64,000 bases of DNA from Pseudovirgaria hyperparasitica (GCF_010093815.1 NW_022985559.1:683180-747179); one strand, 5' to 3'. Counted from the first letter of the stretch, positions 43,138 to 57,170 are shown. Notes: generated by a model not told the origin, from the letters alone. Numbers and translations: made by a program.

Positions 43138-43394
43138 ATTCTCATCTCTCTCTCTCTGTCTATCTCTCTCTATAATATGTGTTTTTAACTAATTCTGACC
43201 TCTTGGGCTTCAGAACAACGTTTATACACGTGTTCTTTGACCGATTTTGACTAATTCTAACCTTATAGGCTACGGATATACACGTGCTTCAAGCTTATTC
43301 TATATCACTTAGTAAGATGGCTTAGATATAAGGTATAATAGGCGATTCGTATGATACACATGATACAACTGGACGCTTGCGAAACCCTCCTTAG

Positions 43395-45011
<1,617 letters not shown>

Positions 45012-46347
45012 TTGGGCTCTCGGCTGGGAACGCACGGAATTCCACGACTTGGACCGTCGTTTTGGATGGAAGCGAGAAGGTCGTTATGTACTTAGCTTGT
45101 TGGTGTGAATTATGCATTCATTCAATTTGAAGCCCTGGAGCTTAACAAAGCCCGTACGCGAGATTTTTTGATCCTGCAAAGGATTCAGGCTGTCCTAGCT
45201 ATTCTACCTACTACTTCACGACCAGACCAGAATGCACCAACCGATCCGACAGCAAAAGAGAAAAAAAAGTTAAAAGGAAAACCCTCGCACTCAAGCTCGA
45301 TCACACACTACATGCAACCCAGCGGTCCTTCCTTAAAGTCATTTCGCAATTCCTCAATCGCGATAACTAACCAGTATACAAAGAACCCTTAGAAAATAGA
45401 CCAGGCAAACCCTTAAATACCTTTAGCAGGTAGCAAATTCTATCCAAGCCCTACATTCCATCTAATAAGTAACTACCAGATATACACAAACCCTTTGGAA
45501 GTTAAACTTAATACACTCCTAGGTACCTATCAAATATGGTACATTCGCGTGAAACTTTACACTCTACATGATATATAACTACCACGTAACGTCTTGATGA
45601 TACTTGACCATCTGCTGTAGTACGGATTCTTTCGCGTAGAACTTGCATTTGCAGTACGCCGTCCGGGGCATAACCCGCTGAAGGTGCTCCTACGCGACGC
45701 CAAATGCGAGGCGTTCGCTATGGCGTACATCGACGATATTCCCGTGTTTAGTGGGGAACTTGACGAGCATCTTAGCCACCTGCAGCAGGTATTCTCGGCT
45801 CCGTTTGGGAAGGATCTCGGTCAAACAAGGTTTGCACCGGAAATCTATAGAATGGTTAGAGTCTAGCTAGTTTTCTATAGGTGCATATATGTTAAATCGT
45901 AAAAGTCTCTACTGGCTACGTAAGATGAGAGTTACTAGAGTTGGTCTATCGTCGGTTATATACATCAGTAGAGCTGTAATTGATTGTTATAAAAGAGTAA
46001 AACAGGGCAAGCCTCTACTGGCTATCCAAAATATACAGCTTCTCCAGCGAGGGCGAGCATGAAACCGCAGATACCTTACCCGTTTCACGATTAGCATATG
46101 ATGTGCAAACACCGTAACACGGTACCAGCTACCCTCATCCCTACCTTCACACCTAGACATCACACTCAACACCCATCAAGCCACCACAAAAAGTCACATT
46201 CACAAGCACACACGCACCCATTCACACACCAAATCCACGTCAAATTTCCACACACCACCCCCGATCTAAACACCGCCATCCTCAGACAGCTACACAACCT
46301 CCCCACTTCCCCCCCGGACAAGAAACCCACACCACCCCCTCCCGACA
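45012..46347. other. Intergenic region with retroelement scrap
   Basis: 1.3 kb. Apart from the Gypsy-type fragment at about 45640-45850, two partial copies of a CCTCTACTGGCTA-like motif occur at about 45906 and 46009. The right part is C/A-rich. No gene is seen. Confidence 0.5.
45640..45850 (+). mobile_element. Ty3/Gypsy reverse-transcriptase fragment (fossil)
   Basis: A short stretch encodes AMAYIDDIPVFSG followed by DEHLSHLQQVF, the YxDD box and following helix of Gypsy-type reverse transcriptases. Nothing else of the element (LTRs, gag, integrase) is visible nearby, so this is a small broken remnant, probably old. It has escaped heavy RIP compared with the surrounding AT-rich DNA. Confidence 0.75.
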
Positions 46348-47134
46348 CTACATATTCCTCCGCGCCCGCACCGCCGCCGCCCTCTCCCTCGCCTCCTCCC
46401 TCTCCCTCTTCCCCTTGATGCGCTCATTGATATGATGCTGCGCGAGAGTGGGCAAGTGCTTGCGCGCCGTATTGGCGCTAGTGACGTCTTGCTCCGCTGA
46501 AGGAGAGCAGACGGCCCTGGTGTATGTTATCAGCATGTGAGAGATTGGAAAGGGGGGGGTGGGGAAGTGGGAGTTCAACTAACGACGTTGTGCGTACACG
46601 GGGGACAGGGTCATGTGTATCCATGGATACGTCTCCGGAGGGGGAGGATGCGAGGGTGCGCATGCGGGCTGTTGGGGCGGTGGTGGTGGACTTGGGGGTT
46701 GGACCGCGGGATTGCGGGAGAGGGGGACCCATGGGGGAGGCGGACGGGGCACGCAGGTGTTTGGGCTTGGTCTTGGGGGTGGAGGGCGCGGCGGGGACGA
46801 AGAGGGGTTGGTCGTCGCTTGCGTCGCTCATGGTTTTGCTGGGGGTGCGGTGGTGGCGGCTGGGTGGGCGGGTGGAGGGTGGAGGAGAGGCGATGGGCTC
46901 GGAGGGCTGGAAGACGAAGGTGAAGTCGCCGAGGGCGCCGACGCAGGAGATTTCGATGAAGCCGCCGGGGCGGACGGTGAGCTCGAAGCAGCCTTGCTTG
47001 TAGCTTTTTGCTTCGGAGGTGGCCGTGTCCCACTGGAGGGAGACGTGGTCGCCGGAGGGATCTTTGTAGGAGATCTTCACCTTGGCGGCATCGATGGTGA
47101 GGGTCAAGCCCGGGAAGTTGAAGACTTCGGGCAT
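46348..47134 (-). CDS. Protein with unfamiliar N-terminal domain (twin A)
   Basis: Minus-strand exons 47134-46584 and 46516-46348, with intron GTTAGT..CTGATAAC..CCAG, join to 239 aa. Residues about 1-80 (MPEVFNFPGLTLTIDAAKVK, then GCFELTVRPGGFIEISCVG) form a beta-rich domain that aligns with the start of the neighbouring gene at 47889-49066: FP.L.LT.D..., QxGxFxL....GGxI, VG..G...F...P..P. A Pro/Ser/Thr-rich linker with many SP/TP sites follows. The C-terminus is strongly basic and helical (HHINERIKGKREREEARERA..RARRNM), possibly a coiled coil or nucleic-acid-binding tail. No known family is recognised. No signal peptide; likely nuclear or cytosolic. Confidence 0.75.
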
Positions 47135-47888
47135 GGTTGCGGTTGGGTGATGGGAGATGTGAGGTAGTGATGGAGGTTCTGTGAGGATGTCTGAAGATTC
47201 AGGAACAGAAAGGAGCAGTGACTTTTGCTGAAATATCGATAGTCTGAGATCTTCGTGGTGACTTGCAAAGAGAAGTAGACAGTGAGCTATCCCGTACAGG
47301 ATGGAAGGTCAATTGACGAACTGGACAGGCGTACAAGAGTGGTACTGAACGTGAGAATCGAAAATGCTTGTGTGCTTGAAGAAAGTAAGACGCGTAGGAG
47401 TTCGTGGTCAAGAGGCGGTGGAAAGTAAACAATGCAAACAGAAAAAAAGCACGGCCCACGATCACGAGAAAAGATCAATTAAGCCTAGTCTCATAGAAGA
47501 TATTCTCGTAGCCAATAGGCAGCAAAGACAATTTGAGCTGGCCAGTGTCGTCATATCTGTAAGAAAGTGAACTGCATGAGAAGTGAACAACTTGCGAACG
47601 CTACTTGAGCACCTTCCGTACTTGAAGGCGCCCGACGTGTGTGATATGGTATACAGGTGGCTAGTCAAACCAATTGCTATCGCACATCAGATGGAAACAT
47701 TCAGTGACCGTATAAGCTCTGTCTGTTTATGTTTTGAAGGGAATACAACCACTAAGACAGACACTTGAGGTTTAGTCGACGCCTCGAAAAGAAATCAAAC
47801 AGGCATGGACCGAAACATTCGAAACAACATAGAATCCTGTGACTTGGCCACTTCCCACAGTACTCGACCAGCTGATCGCTCACTGGTC
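47135..47888. other. Intergenic region, nothing recognised
   Basis: 754 bp between the twin genes, unremarkable sequence. Confidence 0.5.
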
Positions 47889-49066
47889 CTACATTTCCTT
47901 GAGCAGCTTCAAGGCAGCCTTGACGGTATCATCGAACCATAGCCACCACTCAGCGTTGTGGACACACTCTCCCGGGACAGCTTCGAGGAACCCTTGCACC
48001 TCGCGTGTCCAGAACGAGAACTTCTTCTTCTTCCCTCCATCTACGTCCTTGAGCAAGATAGTACGTGAGCCAGGCGTTCCTGGTATGTGCTCGAACTCAG
48101 CTGTCGTAGACTGTCAGAAAGATATGCAGAAAGTATACGGACAGTCAGGACTGGTAGATGGGACTTACATAGTCTAGTCAGAGTCCACTCTTCCAACATA
48201 AGTCCTCCCTCGGGCTTACACGCAAAAGTCATCTTAGCGGTATTTGCAGGGTCGATGCTGAGGAATCCTGCCATTGGATTGCCGTTCCGCGATATCTTTC
48301 TGACATACAACCCTGAACCGTGGGGAAAGTCTCCATGAGACTTGTATGATACAGGTTCCTGGCTTTTTCTCGTCTTTTCCAGACTCAGACCTTTCATGTT
48401 CAGCTTCTGTATTGTAGGGGTGGGCGTGAGCTGGCGCTCGTCAATCAATGTGGACTGGCTGTCTGGCGTACTGCAAGTTGCTAGCTTTGGCACGAGAGCC
48501 TTTCGTTCGTTGGACGCAGGTGTGATACCTGTAGCGCTCGCTGGCTGCATGGCGAAGCAGCTTCTCAGATGCATATCGAATGCCGAACTCGCGATACTGG
48601 ACCCGCATTTCGGGCATATGGGACGGCAGCTCGTCAGATCCGGCGACGAAACAGACGTGGGATGGACAATTCCGTGATCTTTACGCGTCTGCGACGGATT
48701 CGATGTCTTGGGTTTCGCGTTTGTCGTGCACGTTACGACGCTTGGTGTCAGTGGCGGGCCTTGTTTCTTGGAAGCTGGAACTGGAACTGGAACTGGAGCT
48801 GGAGCTGGAGCTGGCGCTGGCGCTGGCGGCTTGATGCTAACCTCAAACCGTCTCCCTGCTGGTCCTACCCATACTGCTTGTATGTCACCTCCACGGAGAA
48901 TACTCAGCGAGAAGTTCCCAGCCTGAATGCCTCTGAGCTCTGTTGTGGTATAAGCAGTGCGAAAGATTCGCATACCGCCCGTTGGGGAATACCACCAGGC
49001 ATTGACCTCCTTATCATCCACCGTCAGTTCTAGGTCCGGAAAGATGTATTTATCTGACTCAGGCAT
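47889..49066 (-). CDS. Protein with the same unfamiliar N-terminal domain plus Cys/His finger (twin B)
   Basis: Minus-strand exons 49066-48169 and 48100-47889 join to 369 aa. The start MPESDKYIF at 49066 was chosen because it matches MPEVFNF of the neighbour; an in-frame ATG at 49171 has no support. Residues 1-82 form the shared domain (IFPDLELTVDDKEV, IQAGNFSLSILRGGDIQAVW, VGPAGRRFEVSI). Then comes an Ala-Pro/Val-Pro repeat (PAPAPAPAPVPVPVP) encoded by a CTGGAA/CTGGAG hexamer array, and a possible zinc finger CPKCGSSI..FDMHLRSC (CxxC-x10-H-x3-C). A C-terminal globular domain of ~110 residues (GLYVRKISRNGNPMAGFLSI, then KKFSFWTREVQGFLEAVPG and HNAEWWLWFDDTVKAALKLL) ends the protein. None of these beyond the finger is recognised. 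Confidence 0.78.
48774..48828. repeat. Hexanucleotide array coding for a Pro-Ala/Pro-Val run
   Basis: About nine CTGGAA/CTGGAG/CTGGCG units, in frame in twin B, giving the linker of alternating Pro with Ala or Val. Confidence 0.85.
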
Positions 49067-50323
49067 GATTGCTTGACTGCCGTTGAGGGAACGAGACGGT
49101 GTAAGGGAGGCGATCGCTCGGTGGACGTTGTGAACTTGGCGATGCCCGGAGACGTCGGGATGGCAGGTCAAAGCTGTAAAACGACGTCAACTAGGGCCAT
49201 CTCAGACTTTGGATGCAGAAAAATTGGCGGAAACTCAATCACAGAAAAATTGCGAGAATTGAAGCAGCGTGAGAATGAGAAATGGCAGTCAGAATAAGTG
49301 GGGACTAGCGGTAGTGTGAACAATGCAAACCTACCCACCTCGCAATTCTGCAGGTACCTGTGTATAAGAGAAAAACCTTCTGTGACCCATTTTGACTAGA
49401 AGGTAGGTAAGAAAGACTTTGCTAGGCTCATATGCCGCTTTCTGAGGCCCAAACATGATGCTCTTAGCAACAGCGTTCAAAAAGACAAGAATGAAAGATT
49501 GACAAACAATCAAGACAGCCCAGACATGCAACATACCTCAAACAGTCGAACCTGAGATTAGAAATCCAGAGACAAACTTCATGTAACAGGGACAAGAACG
49601 ATCCAAATACTCGGCGCTTCGCAACATCAGTAGTCGAGAGCCACCAAAGACTTCAACCCACGACACCCTCAAGCAGCACGCCTCTCAAGCCCGAAGCACC
49701 TCAATAGCACACCGAACAGCAGCAACAAACACCACAAGCCCTCTAACATACTCCCCACACGGCCTCGGCAGAAACATAGCATCCCCATACGCATCCTCCG
49801 AAGAGCCGACCTCAAGTCTGAGAAGCGTGCCTCCAGGGTACACGCGTCGGAACTCCCAGATGCGGGAGCTCAGAGAAGCGGTCAAGCTGCTATACATAGC
49901 TACAGTATTTCGACGTCGTGGTGAGTATCAAATCAACAAAGCTCTGAACGAAAAGAAAAGAAAAGGGGTGGGGTCAAGACGGACGATTCCAACATTGCTC
50001 AGTTGAGATCCCCCAAGTCTCGACGATGATGAACGTGCGTGTTGAATGCTGTGAGAAAGACGATCCAGGAATCGGTGACGAGAAGATGAAGGGAAAGATA
50101 GAGACGCGAAGATGAGAGAGCATGGAAATGGGTACGAAAAAGTGGTAGGGAACGTAAATGGATGCAAGCAGGGGATGTACAAACAGTAAGCGAAGTTGAA
50201 CATTCAGTAGTGAATAAGTAAGGGCCTCCTTGGCATCGCCACAGTTGGCCGAAACCGCATCGAGGGACAGCTGCAACTCTGTGAACCTAGCTGATCTCTT
50301 CATATCATTCAGATCCCTACAAT
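49067..50323. other. Intergenic region, nothing firm
   Basis: 1.26 kb. A 70-aa minus-strand frame at 49685-49897 (SSLTASLSSRIWEFRRVY start) looks protein-like but has no supporting neighbour exon and is not called. The promoter of twin B is at the left end. Confidence 0.4.
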
Positions 50324-51576
50324 CTAGTCAAGCTGACCCCATAGCAGTATTCCCTCACCATACAAACCCACCGCAAAGCCCCGCCCAAAAGCCTTGTCCC
50401 TCACCGCCGTACAGGCACTCTCGAATTCATGCCCGACATACAGGTCCTTCAAGCCTTCTTGCTCCGTCCACTCTTGGATCCAGCTGCCTGCCTTGACATC
50501 CAAGCACTCCGGGTCATCTCTTCGAGCAGCACACGCGACCTTCTGTTCAAGACTAGGAAGATGCGGATGTCCGGCGAGAATCAGCGCTCCCGAATCATCG
50601 ACACTCAGGTTGTCTACGAAATGCTTCGTTCGGACAGTACGTTTGTGGCTCAGCTCGTTAGTGGTGGAATTACGCTCGTAAAAGTAGATACCAGTTTTTG
50701 TGGTTGAAGCCACTGCGACATGTGTCGAATTCAGGAGTACGACACCATTGGCGAACGGAACACGAGCAACGGAACGCACCTCGTTTGTGGCGAAATTGAC
50801 GTAAAAAACACCTCCGAGGGGCAAGCCGACCAGAGTCTCGATGGTCTGAAGGACGTGATGATTCTCGTGGCCGAAGTACTGGCAATTGGTGATGTAAGTT
50901 TCGTGGTCGCTGATGGCCGCGAGGTTGTTGGGCGTGTTCAACGAGGGATGCGAAAGGATCGTTTATGAGTCGCCGTTGGCTCCTCTGCCGTGAGATCCAA
51001 CGAGAAAATCTCGAGCCGCTTGCCAGTGGAAAGATTGTTAATCACGAATAGTGTCTTACTCTCCTCATGATACTCGATACCCAACGGATGGAATTCCCCT
51101 CCGGTTTCTGGATAATCAACCAACTCAATGTCCACGTGGCTCGCCATGTTGCGGCCCTTATACATGTATCGAACGAGATGGCCAGGTGGGCCTTTCTTTG
51201 GGTCGTCGAAAACATTCTGCTTCTTGTTAGCAGACTATGCTACGACGTTCACCAGACCGGCGACATATGAAGCACATTCCATTATTGGATTCCAATGGTC
51301 CCTCCCTGGGTCACAGCTCAGTATCCCAAACCCAACACTCCGGACCATGACCGCATCCTCGCAGTTCTTAAGCTCCTTCAGCGGGTATACATATCGATGA
51401 GGCTGCACGATAGCAAGCTTCGAAGGCGCATTCGCTATGAAGGTATTGATCACAGGGAGTCGATCGAGTCCGAAAGCTGCAAAGGCTACAAACACTGCGA
51501 CGTTCTGTAGAAGTATATGTTAGCATTGGGCTGGAGCTCCGGGAAGCTAACTACGTACAAGTACTTTGCCAAGCAT
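50324..51576 (-). CDS. Paraoxonase/arylesterase-like beta-propeller enzyme with an apparent frameshift
   Basis: Minus-strand exons 51576-51559 (MLGKVL), 51504-51253 and 51216-50324; introns 51505-51558 and 51217-51252, the latter only 36 nt with a TGCTAAC site. Blocks resemble serum paraoxonase/arylesterase: NCEDAVMVRSVGFGILSCDP, EFHPLGIEYHEESKTLFVIN, ATHKRSFR-HPSLNTPNNLAAI, HETYITNCQYFG, HFVDNLSVDDSG. These are lactonases/esterases with a six-bladed propeller and structural Ca. The reading frame shifts by one base at about 50945-50952, between SFR and HPSL, right inside a conserved block with no room for an intron. With one extra base the frame would be continuous to the stop. It is therefore either a recent pseudogene or a sequencing error. 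The hydrophobic start looks like a signal anchor. Confidence 0.75.
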
Positions 51577-53284
51577 GCTGGCGGTTGAAGCTCAGTCAAG
51601 CTGTCGCAAGAATATCGGTCCAATGGTGAAGGAAGAGAGTGTTCTTGGAGGTCGTCAAGCTCTGTCGAGTATCGTCATTCGGTGGTAGTGGTGATATGAA
51701 TCATATTATCATACGACCGCATTCCAAAGAGGCCTGCATGATGCATAAAGCATGAAGGCCTCGGCCAAACCTTAGAACGGTGGGGTAATTAGCTCCAGTT
51801 TTTGAATCCGGCGTTGGGACGGATCCGCTGGGGACATCCATGAAACCTACATGCTCCATGTGCTCTGATGCCGAATGTTCGGTGTTATGTTGGCGTGCGC
51901 ATGGATGTAGACGCGATGGCAATCGTAGTGGTGGAGAACAGAGAGCTGTAGGTGCTTGTCTGAAACAACTCACAAAAGCTGTCACGTGATTACAGGGATT
52001 GCAGACCATAAACTAAACATTCCTCCACGATGACTTGAGATTTGATTGTGATATGCAAAGAGTTTGATGGTTGAAAATGCCTTCTGTGAGGGTTTCATGG
52101 AAGATATATCTTAATCCCATCATTTCTCATCCTAGTCCACCAAATAGCCGACATTGACTCCCAACCAACTCTTCCAAGGGTGACATCCACTCTGAAAGGG
52201 CGAGTGTTGAATGCGAGCAAGGCAGTCTGCATAAATCTACGGCACTGTAACCTCATTAGATCCAACAACAAGCATTTTGTCCTCCTTAACGGCTAGGAGA
52301 TCACTTCCTATCACATTGCTGTTAGACTCGTCTGTGCCCTGGTTGCCAGATCGTGACATTGCACTAAAGAATGCTTGAACTCTGATCCGTAGTTGGAACC
52401 AGTAGTCAGAATCAAAACTGTCCCTGTCTTCCTGAGAAAAAGACTCGTCCGGTGAGGACTGCTGGGCATGGAAGAGGTAGCAGCCTGAGAGTCCGGACGT
52501 GATCAGTAAGATACGAAAGGCGGCAGCACCTGGAGGTTGCAATGCTTTCAGCCACTCCTTGATCGTTTGAATGAGTCTGGGCCAAAGGATCGCGGATTCT
52601 TTGTGATAGTCGCGGCGATGAAAACAAGAGGGAGTAAATATATAGAGTTATCCAGGCCCAGACCCAGGGTTCAGCCACAAGTGTCTCGTGGCGTTGTGGC
52701 GGTAGTGTAGTAGTCTACGGCAGACAATATATAGCAGAGGACACCTCTCGCAGCGCAAAATAAGAAGACGACAATGAAATCTAGTTAGCTCTCAATTATA
52801 TCTCTTCTCTATCAAGCTAATGTCTACGGTATTGACCCATTTCAACTAGCTACATGTACATCTTCTACCTGATCATCTAGATGACAACTCTTCGTATGTG
52901 TATCTAACGCGCATGCAGCTTGTCGTCTGCCGTAGTGATTGCGCTATCCGCTAGCTTTTGACCCTTTTGACCCTTTTGACCCTGAAACAAACACGGACCA
53001 TTTCACTTTTGCGCAACTAAACACCAAGACATGAGACATCTCGTCATCTACAACCCCTTCAAGCCTGCCCTCACAGGCTTGATGCCTCCACAATAACGTT
53101 TAAACAATGCGCAAATACTCTTGACTCTTGTCCTCCGCTTCGACTCCCCATATCCTTCCCTTGCAACGCTCTCCCTGGACTCCGCACGCGCTTGTATATC
53201 ACCCACCGACACCTCCGAACCGTCTAGACACTCCGCGATCCGATACTCAACTGCGATTTGCAGTAGACAGACCTACGCGCATCA
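51577..53284. other. Intergenic region, nothing firm
   Basis: 1.7 kb. Contains three tandem TTTTGACCC units at 52956-52982 and AT-richer sequence at 52700-52900. A 101-aa minus-strand frame at 52237-52542 has no recognisable features. Confidence 0.45.
52956..52982. repeat. (TTTTGACCC)3 tandem repeat
   Basis: Three perfect 9-bp units in a non-coding region. Confidence 0.85.
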
Positions 53285-56011
53285 ATGGCGTCCGTGTTAC
53301 CGCATCAGGTTGCAACTGGTGGCGATGGCACCGAGACCGGCCGCCGACATTCTTCTTCCATCTCCTCCTCGCGATCACCCTCTGCCTTGTCGATACGTAC
53401 GGCCAATCGCGCAGGGCGTCCTACGAAGAACACTCCCGTGCGGCGATCGGATGACTCGACTTCTCAAATACCATCGAGACGCTCTTCCATGTCTTCACCG
53501 TTGCAACCCGCACCGCACACTGCCCAGTTGTCCATACCCAGCAATCACTACCATACCCAGAGAGTCAGGTCACAGTATCCCTCAGATGCTTCGGAAAATC
53601 ATGTGGAGTACATACTGGTTGCCAGTTTTGACATTGATCGCGGATCAATCATGGAGCACCAGTACCCTGGGCCTGTCGGTGGAGACGAGACTATGCTGGC
53701 GGAGCTGATGCTACCAGATCAAGCACACGTTAGGAGTCAGGATTGGACCATTTTCTTTCTTCACAAGGACAACTCGGCAGAAGAGGAGGCAAAGGAAGAA
53801 CGACTAGCAAGGAGGGAGCGACGGAGGAGGAGGGACCGTATAAGAGAAGCACTGGAAAAGGGAGACCCCGTTCCCGAGGAAGAGCTCCAATATGCAGATG
53901 ACGACATTGATGAAATGAGTGATGATGACGACGATGATGACCCTTCTGAAGACGACGACGATAGTCTAGAGGGGCCGCCCTTGATATACGTCTTGAATTT
54001 GGTAAATACAAAACAAGACAACACCGTCAAGAGGTGAGGATGCTGAAGTTGAATTGGACCGGGAAAAGTGCTTACAATGACTCAGAGGAGCTGTCGTCAA
54101 AGCTATGGCGATATGCACAAGACATTCTTTTCTTCATATCTACAAGGTTTGGATCACACCTCAAGCGCGAAAGTTTCGAGCAGAAAATAACTCCGTTAGC
54201 CTCTCCTACTCCTTGCACTCGAAGAGTATTTCCGCTCTCCTCACCCCGAAAGCCTTGCATCCCTGTACAATGCTCTCAACTCAATGGATCTGTCGCTCTT
54301 GCCGCGGTTATCTCTTCTAGAGCGATTTGTCCTCCAGGCAAGTGGCGCGAAAGACATGTTCATTGAAAAGTTCGAGGCCTTGATGAGACAGCGCATGGAG
54401 GAAGACGCCCGTGCTGGCGCTGTTGGATCCCCTGATCTTGGTCCAACCTCGAGCGCTCGAATGAAACCTCGCTACGCTCTGCCACGAGATACCCATGAGT
54501 TTGAGTCACGAATCAACTACAATGGCATACCAATTCCTGTTAAGATTCCTACCGCAATATCACCCGAGACGGTGGGCGACTTCTCCCTCATAAAGCTTAT
54601 TCAGACCTTTTCGGGCCCGCATTCGTCTTCACCCCAGCCATTTGCTCTACATCCTCACCTCACAACTGGTGGCTCATACACCCATCCCATCATTGTCCTT
54701 GTAAATGCCCTTCTTACGCAAAAACGAATCATCTTTCTTGGTCACAACATGCCTTCCGGCGAAGTCGCGGAGGCTGTTCTTGCAGCTTGTGCACTGGCGT
54801 CTGGTGGGATGCTGAGAGGGTTTACACGTCATGCTTTTCCCTATACTGATCTCACGAAGATTGACGATCTGCTCAAGGTCCCAGGTTTCATTGCTGGCGT
54901 GACGAATCCAGCATTTGCAGGTAAAACCGAGTGGTGGGACTTGCTCTGCGATCTTCCGACCGGCCGAATGAAAATCAGCTCCAAGATCGAAGCAGCCCCT
55001 ATCACAGAAGGCCTTCTCTACTTCCAACAGCAACAAAACCAACCAAACAACCCCCTTTCCTCTCTCAACCTCGGTGCTCTCACCGGGTCAGGCAATAGCC
55101 GTGACGGCGACATCACAGGCGACAACGCCTTCATGGACTCGCTCCTCTCCAGCATCGCGAATCGCCACGGCGAAGCCGCCATCCGCAGCCGCTGGCGCGA
55201 ATGGGTTCTCAAATTCACACGCCTCTCATCCGCCTTTGAAGAATGCGTCTACGGCGCCTCCGCGCTGTACTTCGGCACCCCCAAAGACGCAAGCATGTAC
55301 GGCGTCCACGGCCACGGTTACGTCTGGCCCGACGAAGCATCCCGCCTCCGCGAACTCGCCGCCAACGTCCACCGCATCGAAGCCTGGCGCACAACCCGCA
55401 GCTACTTCTCCTTCATCCAAGACATCACCCAGATCTGGACCAAGCGGCCCGTCCAAGGCATCGACTTCCAGCACCAGCACGACCGCCTCCGCACCCAGCG
55501 CCTCAGCCCAGACACCAGCGCAGCTATCTACCTCGCGCTCGCCCGCGCCGTCGAAGACGCTGCCTACGGCTTCCATACCAACAACACCATCACCACCCCC
55601 GCCACCGCCACCGCCACCGATTCCTCCCCCACCACAGACGCAGCCCTCTCCCTCACCACAACCCTGACAAACACCTCCATCCCCATCCCCGACTCCGCTT
55701 CCGCCTCCCTCGCCCCCGGAACCCCACACCCGCTCTTCCCTCCTCCCCTCAAACTCCCCGCTACTCACCCACACCTCCAATACAACACCATCCTCCAGCT
55801 CCTCGCCGTCCTCCCCGAGTCCAACACCGGCCTCTTCTACCTCTCCCTCGGCCTCTTCCACCCTAAACATGCTGTCCGTGAAGCGGTTGTCAGGCTGCTT
55901 GATCGTGTGCGCGAACATGCCGCTGGCCGTCATTATTGGGCTTGTTTGGGCAGGTTTGCGAAGTTGGCGTTTTATCGGATTAAGAGGGAGGAGGGTGGGG
56001 GTGGGAAGTAG
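53285..56011 (+). CDS. AFI1: Afi1-like polarity protein (Arf3 docking domain and SPA/DENN-type domain)
   Basis: Exons 53285-54033, 54086-54146 and 54200-56011 join in frame to 873 aa. After a Ser-rich disordered start, the Afi1 domain begins at about residue 105: [47 protein letters not shown] charged coiled/acidic stretch ([14 protein letters not shown], then [18 protein letters not shown]) is followed by [11 protein letters not shown] and [27 protein letters not shown] across both introns. The SPA (stabilisation of polarity axis) part includes [20 protein letters not shown] and [19 protein letters not shown]. In yeast Afi1 links Arf3 to polarised growth at the cell cortex. A Thr/Ala/Pro-rich insert (about residues 715-770) lies near the C-terminus. 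The last 150 nt are G-rich while the preceding 700 are C-rich. Confidence 0.9.
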
Positions 56012-56822
56012 GGGGTTTGATGGGGTGATAGGGATAGGGGGGTGGAGGGAAGGGAGGGCAGGGAAGGGAAGGGAGGGATGGGCAGGTATGGGCGGGGGAT
56101 TTTGGGGGTGGGTGGAGGTGGGATTAGAAAATCTGCTTTTGTGTGTTACATACCCTTTGCGCGCTGTTGTTGTTGATGTTGTTGTAGATGTAGATAGATG
56201 GATGGATAGATAGACAGGGAAAGGAGATGGAGAGGGACGGGGGAGTACGGGGGAGCAGCGAGAGAGAGTAGGAAGCGGAGGAACTCTGCTACATCTCGTA
56301 TAAGCGGTCGCGAGATACCCGGTCTTCAATGTATTACCCTCCCCCGAAAGCACGTTGTTGATGTTTTATATCCCCATGCCATGCCATACCATGCTGCGTC
56401 CGCTGATGGGTTTCGATGGAGTGATGGAGTGATGGTTTGATGTGAGTGATATGAATGATCTGAATGATATGCTATGCCACAAACCCGCGCTACATGATAT
56501 GACATCCCATCCCATCCCATCCCATTCCACGCCACGAACACGAAGACGACGCCCACCCATAAACCGTCAAACCCCACAGAACCCACAGCGCGTGACAGGC
56601 AGGCGATATCATATATATATACGTCCCATACATCCGCCACGCACATAGTAGCCGCTAGCACTCGTAGCATATTGTGGCGGTGCCTGAATTTGCAAACCCT
56701 TATTTTTGGCAGGGGTTTTCACCCGCCGTCGTAATGCGCACTGTTTACTAAAGATTGTCGATGTGATTGTTGTTTTTCCTCTTGTCTTGTTCTCTCTGTC
56801 CGATTCTTTCTTGTTCTCTCTC

Positions 56823-56917
<95 letters not shown>

Positions 56918-56927
56918 NNNNNNNNNN

Positions 56928-57022
<95 letters not shown>
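56823..57022. repeat. (TGTC)n microsatellite with a 10-N assembly gap
   Basis: About 190 bp of nearly pure TGTC on either side of ten N (56918-56927). The gap almost certainly reflects an unresolved array length, so the true size is unknown. Confidence 0.98.
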
Positions 57023-57118
57023 CTTTCTATTTATGGTGAGTGGTTTGCGATGCGAGAGGGCGGTCTCTCTCTCTCTCTCTTATGGAGAGGCAGGTGGGAT
57101 GAGAGGAGGGGATTAGAG

Positions 57119-57170
57119 GGATCGGAGAGGAGAGGAGAGGAGAGGAGAGGCGAGGAGAGGAGAGGAGAAG
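57119..57170. repeat. (GAGAG)n pentamer array
   Basis: About nine tandem GGAGA units with one variant (GGCGA). Confidence 0.9.

Noticed and set aside
49685-49897. 70-aa minus-strand frame before the paraoxonase-like gene
   Set aside because: Looks somewhat protein-like but has no start context, partner exon or motif.
52237-52542. 101-aa minus-strand frame with a possible leader
   Set aside because: The hydrophobic part is short, no family is recognised and there are no flanking exons.
56706-57116. Frames with repeated Cys-Leu-Ser-Val across the TGTC array
   Set aside because: Microsatellite translation running through Ns.
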